Assembly (NCBI GenBank): GCA_947457715.1
Contig: CANGXK010000092.1
Span: forward strand, 1 to 8,704
Direction: 5' to 3'
DNA: 8,704 bases
Source of the DNA: Gemmatimonadota bacterium
GTDB lineage: Bacteria; Gemmatimonadota; Gemmatimonadetes; Gemmatimonadales; Gemmatimonadaceae
The notes below the pieces were generated by a model, which ran no database searches, was not told the origin of the DNA, and saw only the letters and a list, made by a program, of their open reading frames with translations. Position numbers and translations under genes: made by a program. Positions within the stretch are counted from its first letter, which is position 1. Each line of letters starts with the position of its first letter. Below are positions 5,923 through 8,704 of the stretch, one piece after another.

Positions 5923-7297
5923 ATGTCGGCTTGGCGGCCTCCCGCACATCGGTCCGCGCGCGCTCCCGCTCGCGGCTCGTGTGGAGCAGCCGATGGGCGG
6001 TGGTGCCCGTGATGAGTCGCACGCCGCGTTGATACGTGAAGTACTGATACGCCCACTGCACGAACACCGTGAGCCGATTGCGGAAGCCGGCCAGATAGAG
6101 AATGTGCACGAAGAGCCACGCCAGCCAGGCGACGTAGCCCTGCAGCTGCAGTGACCCGATGGCGGCCACGGCGCGATGGCGGCCAACGGTGGCGAGGTCG
6201 CCCTTGTTGAAATACTTGAACGTCGTGCGAGGGGTGCCGTGCAGATCGTGCAGAATCGCCGCGGCTGCGTGGGCGCCCATCTGATTGGCGGCCGGTGCCA
6301 CAGCCGGTACCGGCGTGCCTTTGGCCGTCATGACGGATGCGATGTCGCCGATGGCGAACACGCGGTCGTGTCCCGGCACCGACAGGTCCGGGCCCACGAC
6401 CACGCGCCCGGCGCGATCGAGCGGGACACCGAGTTGCTTGCCGAGCGGCGATGCCTGATTGCCGGCACCCCAGAATACGGTGTGCGCCAGCAGCCGGTCA
6501 CCCGAGGCCAGCGTCACGCCCTCGTCGTCGACGTGCGTGACGGCCGTATTCGTGCGGACGTCGACCCCGAGTTCGCGCAAATCGCGTTCGGCGCGTGCAC
6601 CGAGCGCCTCGGGAAACTGCGGCAGGAGCCGCGGCCCCGCTTCGAGCAGCACCACCCGCGACGACGCAGGGTCGATGCGCCGGAAGTCATGCTTCATCGC
6701 TTTCTGGGTGATCTCCGGAATCATGCCGGCGAGTTCGACGCCTGTTGGGCCGCCCCCCACGATGACGAACGTGAGCAGCGCATCTCGCTGGCCGACAGCG
6801 CTGGCGCGCTCGGCGGCCTCGAAGCTGAGCAGAAACCGGCGACGCATCTCGAGTGCGTCTTCAATGCTCTTGAGCCCTGGTGCGTGCGCTTCCCAGTCCG
6901 GGTGGCCGAAGTAGGCGTGGCGCGCGCCGCTGGCGACCAGCAGATAGTCCCAGGCCACCGTACTGCTGCCACCGTCGAGCGTCAGCGTATGTTGGGCGAC
7001 ATCGATACCGTCGACCTCGGCCATGATCACCGTGGCATTGGCCTGCTCGCGCAGCATCCAGCGAATCGGCACCGTGATGTCGGCGGGATTCAGCACCGCC
7101 GTTGCCACCTGATACAACAGCGGCTGAAACAGATGGTGATTGGTCCGGTCAATGAGCGTGATCCGGACGTCGGCCTTGGCCAACGCACGCGTCGCCGAGA
7201 GTCCGGCAAAGCCGCCACCCACGACAACCACGTGAGGTCGCGGGTCGGTGGCGTGCATGCTGGTGACGCGCGTACTGGTGTTCGGCTCAGTCTTCAC
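5921..7297 (-). CDS. ndh: Type II NADH:quinone oxidoreductase (NDH-2)
   Basis: This 458-residue FAD enzyme should pass electrons from NADH to the quinone pool at the cytoplasmic face of the membrane without pumping protons. The FAD dinucleotide fold is VVVVGGGFAGL (23-33), followed by FQPLLYQVATAVLNPADI (57-74), a hallmark of the family. The NADH fold is IVGGGPTGVELAG (179-191). FAIGDIA (314-320) is the second FAD contact. AVAPAANQMG (332-341) occupies the quinone-site position but differs from the AQxAxQ of classical NDH-2. A hydrophobic stretch VAWLAWLFVHILYLAGF (389-405), followed by amphipathic helix, should hold the protein to the membrane. The start is the GTG at 7297, five bases after AAGGAG; a GTG at 7303 overlaps that ribosome site, and ATG 7258 would give a shorter tail. 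It lies 15 bases downstream of the plug-domain gene, probably co-transcribed. Its stop codon lies in the T-tract of the shared terminator. Confidence 0.93.
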   Translation of the reverse strand: MKTEPNTSTRVTSMHATDPRPHVVVVGGGFAGLSATRALAKADVRITLIDRTNHHLFQPLLYQVATAVLNPADITVPIRWMLREQANATVIMAEVDGIDVAQHTLTLDGGSSTVAWDYLLVASGARHAYFGHPDWEAHAPGLKSIEDALEMRRRFLLSFEAAERASAVGQRDALLTFVIVGGGPTGVELAGMIPEITQKAMKHDFRRIDPASSRVVLLEAGPRLLPQFPEALGARAERDLRELGVDVRTNTAVTHVDDEGVTLASGDRLLAHTVFWGAGNQASPLGKQLGVPLDRAGRVVVGPDLSVPGHDRVFAIGDIASVMTAKGTPVPAVAPAANQMGAHAAAAILHDLHGTPRTTFKYFNKGDLATVGRHRAVAAIGSLQLQGYVAWLAWLFVHILYLAGFRNRLTVFVQWAYQYFTYQRGVRLITGTTAHRLLHTSRERERARTDVREAAKPT

Positions 7298-7302
7298 TGC
7301 CA

Positions 7303-7308
7303 CTCCTT
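7303..7308 (-). promoter_or_regulatory. Ribosome binding site deciding the ndh start
   Basis: On the minus strand AAGGAG occupies 7308-7303, in the 15-base gap after the upstream stop codon and extending to the rejected GTG at 7303. It is five bases from the GTG at 7297. This supports 7297 and argues against 7303, which would use bases of the ribosome site itself. Confidence 0.75.
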
Positions 7309-7312
7309 GCGA

Positions 7313-8704
7313 TCATTGCGTCCAGAATACCAAACTGCCGCAGCCGCCGAGCGACGGCTGGAACTGGGCTGGCACCTGCCCAGCCATGTACACCTCAATG
7401 CCTGCAATGTCGTTCGGGCGGATGAAGCCATCAAGGTCGCCCGAAGTGAGTCCGTTCATCCACTGGCCGTTGATGTAGATCGCCGGTTCGCAGCGATCTT
7501 CGAAGACGCCGCGCATCATGACCTTCGCCTCGGCGTCCATCGTGCGGTCGAGATAAAGTCCGGGAACCGAGCGGAAGACCTCCGACGTAACGAACGGTTG
7601 CCGCACGGCGATGTCCCGGGGCGTGAGGAATCGACCGACGCTCGAGCGCCGGCGCTCCTGGAAGCCCACGAGATTCATATCGACGGTACGCGTGGCGCTG
7701 ATTTTCATGGTGTCGAGCACCGACCTGAAGGTGGCGAGTTCCACGCGCATGGGTGCCACGCTGTCGACGACATCGACGGCGCGTCGCGCGGGGTAGTAGC
7801 CCACCGCCCGTATTTCCAGCAGGCGCGTGCCCGGCGGGGCGTCGGTCATCGTCCACTCGCCGCGTGCGTTGGCCCGCGCTTGCGGTCCATCGGCGATGCT
7901 CACCTGCGCGCCGGCCAGTGGTCGGCCGGTGTTGGTTTCCAGCACGACGCCGCTCAGGCGGCCCTCACCGACGTGCAGGCGTCGCGCGGGGAGCGTCGTC
8001 GAGTCCTGTGCGGTGCTGTCGCGACGTGGCGTGGCGACGGAGATGACGCGGGCCGCACCGAGATAGAGCTCTCGGCGCAGGAACCCACTGGTCGGGACCT
8101 CGACCTGAATGATCGCCGTGCTGTCCGCGCCGCGGGTCGCCATCAGCGTCACGGAGCCTGGACTCGGCACGTGGCAGATCGCGAACCAGCCCGTCTCGCG
8201 CGTGGTGGCCAGGCGTCGGGGGGTGCGACGGTTCATGCCGCCGGCGCCGAAGGACAGCTCGAGCCATTCGGCGATCACCGTGACCCCCGAGGCCGGCGCC
8301 CGGCCCGCGGCGTTCCGTATGAAGCCCATGACGACGGCGCCGGAATTCTGCGGCGTCGGCGCACCGCAGATCGCCGTGCGCAATCGCGCCGCGGAGGGGG
8401 TGGCCAGGTCGGCGCGCACGGCCCCGCCATTTGCTACGGTGATCGTGCGCAGCAGCGGCTCCAAGCCGAGCGAGTCGAGCACCGCGTGATAAAAGCCCAG
8501 CGTGAACCGGCCGCCCGGCGCGTCGGCGAAGCTGAACTCGCCGAGCGAGTCCGACACCACCGTCCGTCCGTAGGTGGCCCCGGTGTCGGCGGCGACGAGC
8601 TGTACCAACGCACCGGCGAGCGGCTGGCCGGCGATGCTGTCGTATACCGCGCCACGTACCGTCGCTACTGCCGGCGACGATTGGGCGTGACCAGTCGAAG
8701 CGAG
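7313..8704 (-). CDS. Secreted carboxypeptidase-regulatory-like protein with TonB-plug-like C-terminus (5' partial)
   Basis: The last 463 residues are present; the frame is open to the right edge, so the true start is off the window. The first visible residues ASTGHAQSSP look like the end of a signal peptide with cleavage after GHA, so the protein is exported. Three Ig-like carboxypeptidase-regulatory modules follow: about 14-100 (VRGAVYDSIAGQPLAGALV), 121-216, and 249-325 (LSGVVLETNTGRPLAGAQVSI). Residues 326-463 resemble a TonB-receptor plug: ISATR, SEVFRSVPGLYLDR, VMMRGVFEDRCEPAIYING, and ANDIAGIEVY-like PNDIAGIEVYMAG. The protein stops at GCGSLVFWTQ, just where a barrel would begin. Cysteines at 113, 177, 405 and 455 could form disulfides. 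No barrel is encoded downstream; ndh starts 15 bases later. Similar barrel-less proteins are, as I recall, common in Gemmatimonadota. Function is unknown; a periplasmic or surface binding role is inferred. Confidence 0.82.
   Translation of the reverse strand, partial: LASTGHAQSSPAVATVRGAVYDSIAGQPLAGALVQLVAADTGATYGRTVVSDSLGEFSFADAPGGRFTLGFYHAVLDSLGLEPLLRTITVANGGAVRADLATPSAARLRTAICGAPTPQNSGAVVMGFIRNAAGRAPASGVTVIAEWLELSFGAGGMNRRTPRRLATTRETGWFAICHVPSPGSVTLMATRGADSTAIIQVEVPTSGFLRRELYLGAARVISVATPRRDSTAQDSTTLPARRLHVGEGRLSGVVLETNTGRPLAGAQVSIADGPQARANARGEWTMTDAPPGTRLLEIRAVGYYPARRAVDVVDSVAPMRVELATFRSVLDTMKISATRTVDMNLVGFQERRRSSVGRFLTPRDIAVRQPFVTSEVFRSVPGLYLDRTMDAEAKVMMRGVFEDRCEPAIYINGQWMNGLTSGDLDGFIRPNDIAGIEVYMAGQVPAQFQPSLGGCGSLVFWTQ

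Noticed and set aside
7303..7303. GTG at 7303 as the start of ndh
   Set aside because: It uses the last base of the AAGGAG ribosome site. The GTG at 7297 has a proper five-base spacing.
8606..8608. TTG on the minus strand as the start of the plug-domain protein
   Set aside because: The frame continues upstream to the edge and encodes a signal-peptide end and the beginning of the first carboxypeptidase-like module.
1..8704. CRISPR arrays, tRNA or rRNA genes, insertion sequences, phage or defence gene clusters
   Set aside because: No regularly spaced repeats, cloverleaf-like sequence, transposase or integrase was seen. vapBC is the only accessory module and it belongs to a known family.

Overview
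The window comes from a high-GC, Gram-negative bacterium. The outer membrane follows directly from the two TonB-receptor-type proteins at its ends. A member of the Gemmatimonadota is my best guess: high GC, a large receptor of the 'outer membrane beta-barrel family', a plug-only protein with carboxypeptidase-regulatory-like domains, and an NDH-2 of the type common there. This is an inference from general resemblance and no marker gene proves it.

Layout. Bases 2-2050 (+) hold the 3' part of a TonB-dependent receptor whose start lies off the window. Almost abutting it is a vapBC toxin-antitoxin operon (2090-2775, +), preceded by a compact promoter whose -10 element sits inside a perfect inverted repeat; the transcript is probably leaderless. 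A 293-base stretch with no convincing gene follows (2776-3068). Then comes a guanine deaminase gene, guaD (3069-3542, +). Converging on it, with only 12 bases between stop codons, is a small SET-domain lysine methyltransferase gene (3555-4010, -). That gene shares a 91-base divergent intergenic region with a DEAD-box RNA helicase gene of the DeaD/CsdA type (4102-5862, +).

The helicase gene ends at a strong nested-stem terminator (5884-5922). On the other side of it, converging, is a type II NADH:quinone oxidoreductase gene, ndh (5921-7297, -). Upstream of ndh on the same strand, 15 bases away, is a secreted multi-domain protein with three carboxypeptidase-regulatory-like modules and a TonB-receptor plug-like C-terminus but no beta-barrel (7313-8704, -). 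Its start is off the window.

How the genes fit together. Most are separate housekeeping or accessory functions: nutrient uptake at the outer membrane, toxin-antitoxin, purine salvage, protein methylation, RNA remodelling and respiration. The apparent transcription units are vapB-vapC (stop and start share one base) and plug-protein-ndh (15-base gap with a strong Shine-Dalgarno). I found no CRISPR array, transposase, phage gene, tRNA or rRNA. I do not see a clearly new multi-gene system. The points most worth a second look are the promoter/operator of vapBC, the barrel-less plug protein placed upstream of ndh, and the eukaryote-style SET plus post-SET protein divergent from the helicase.
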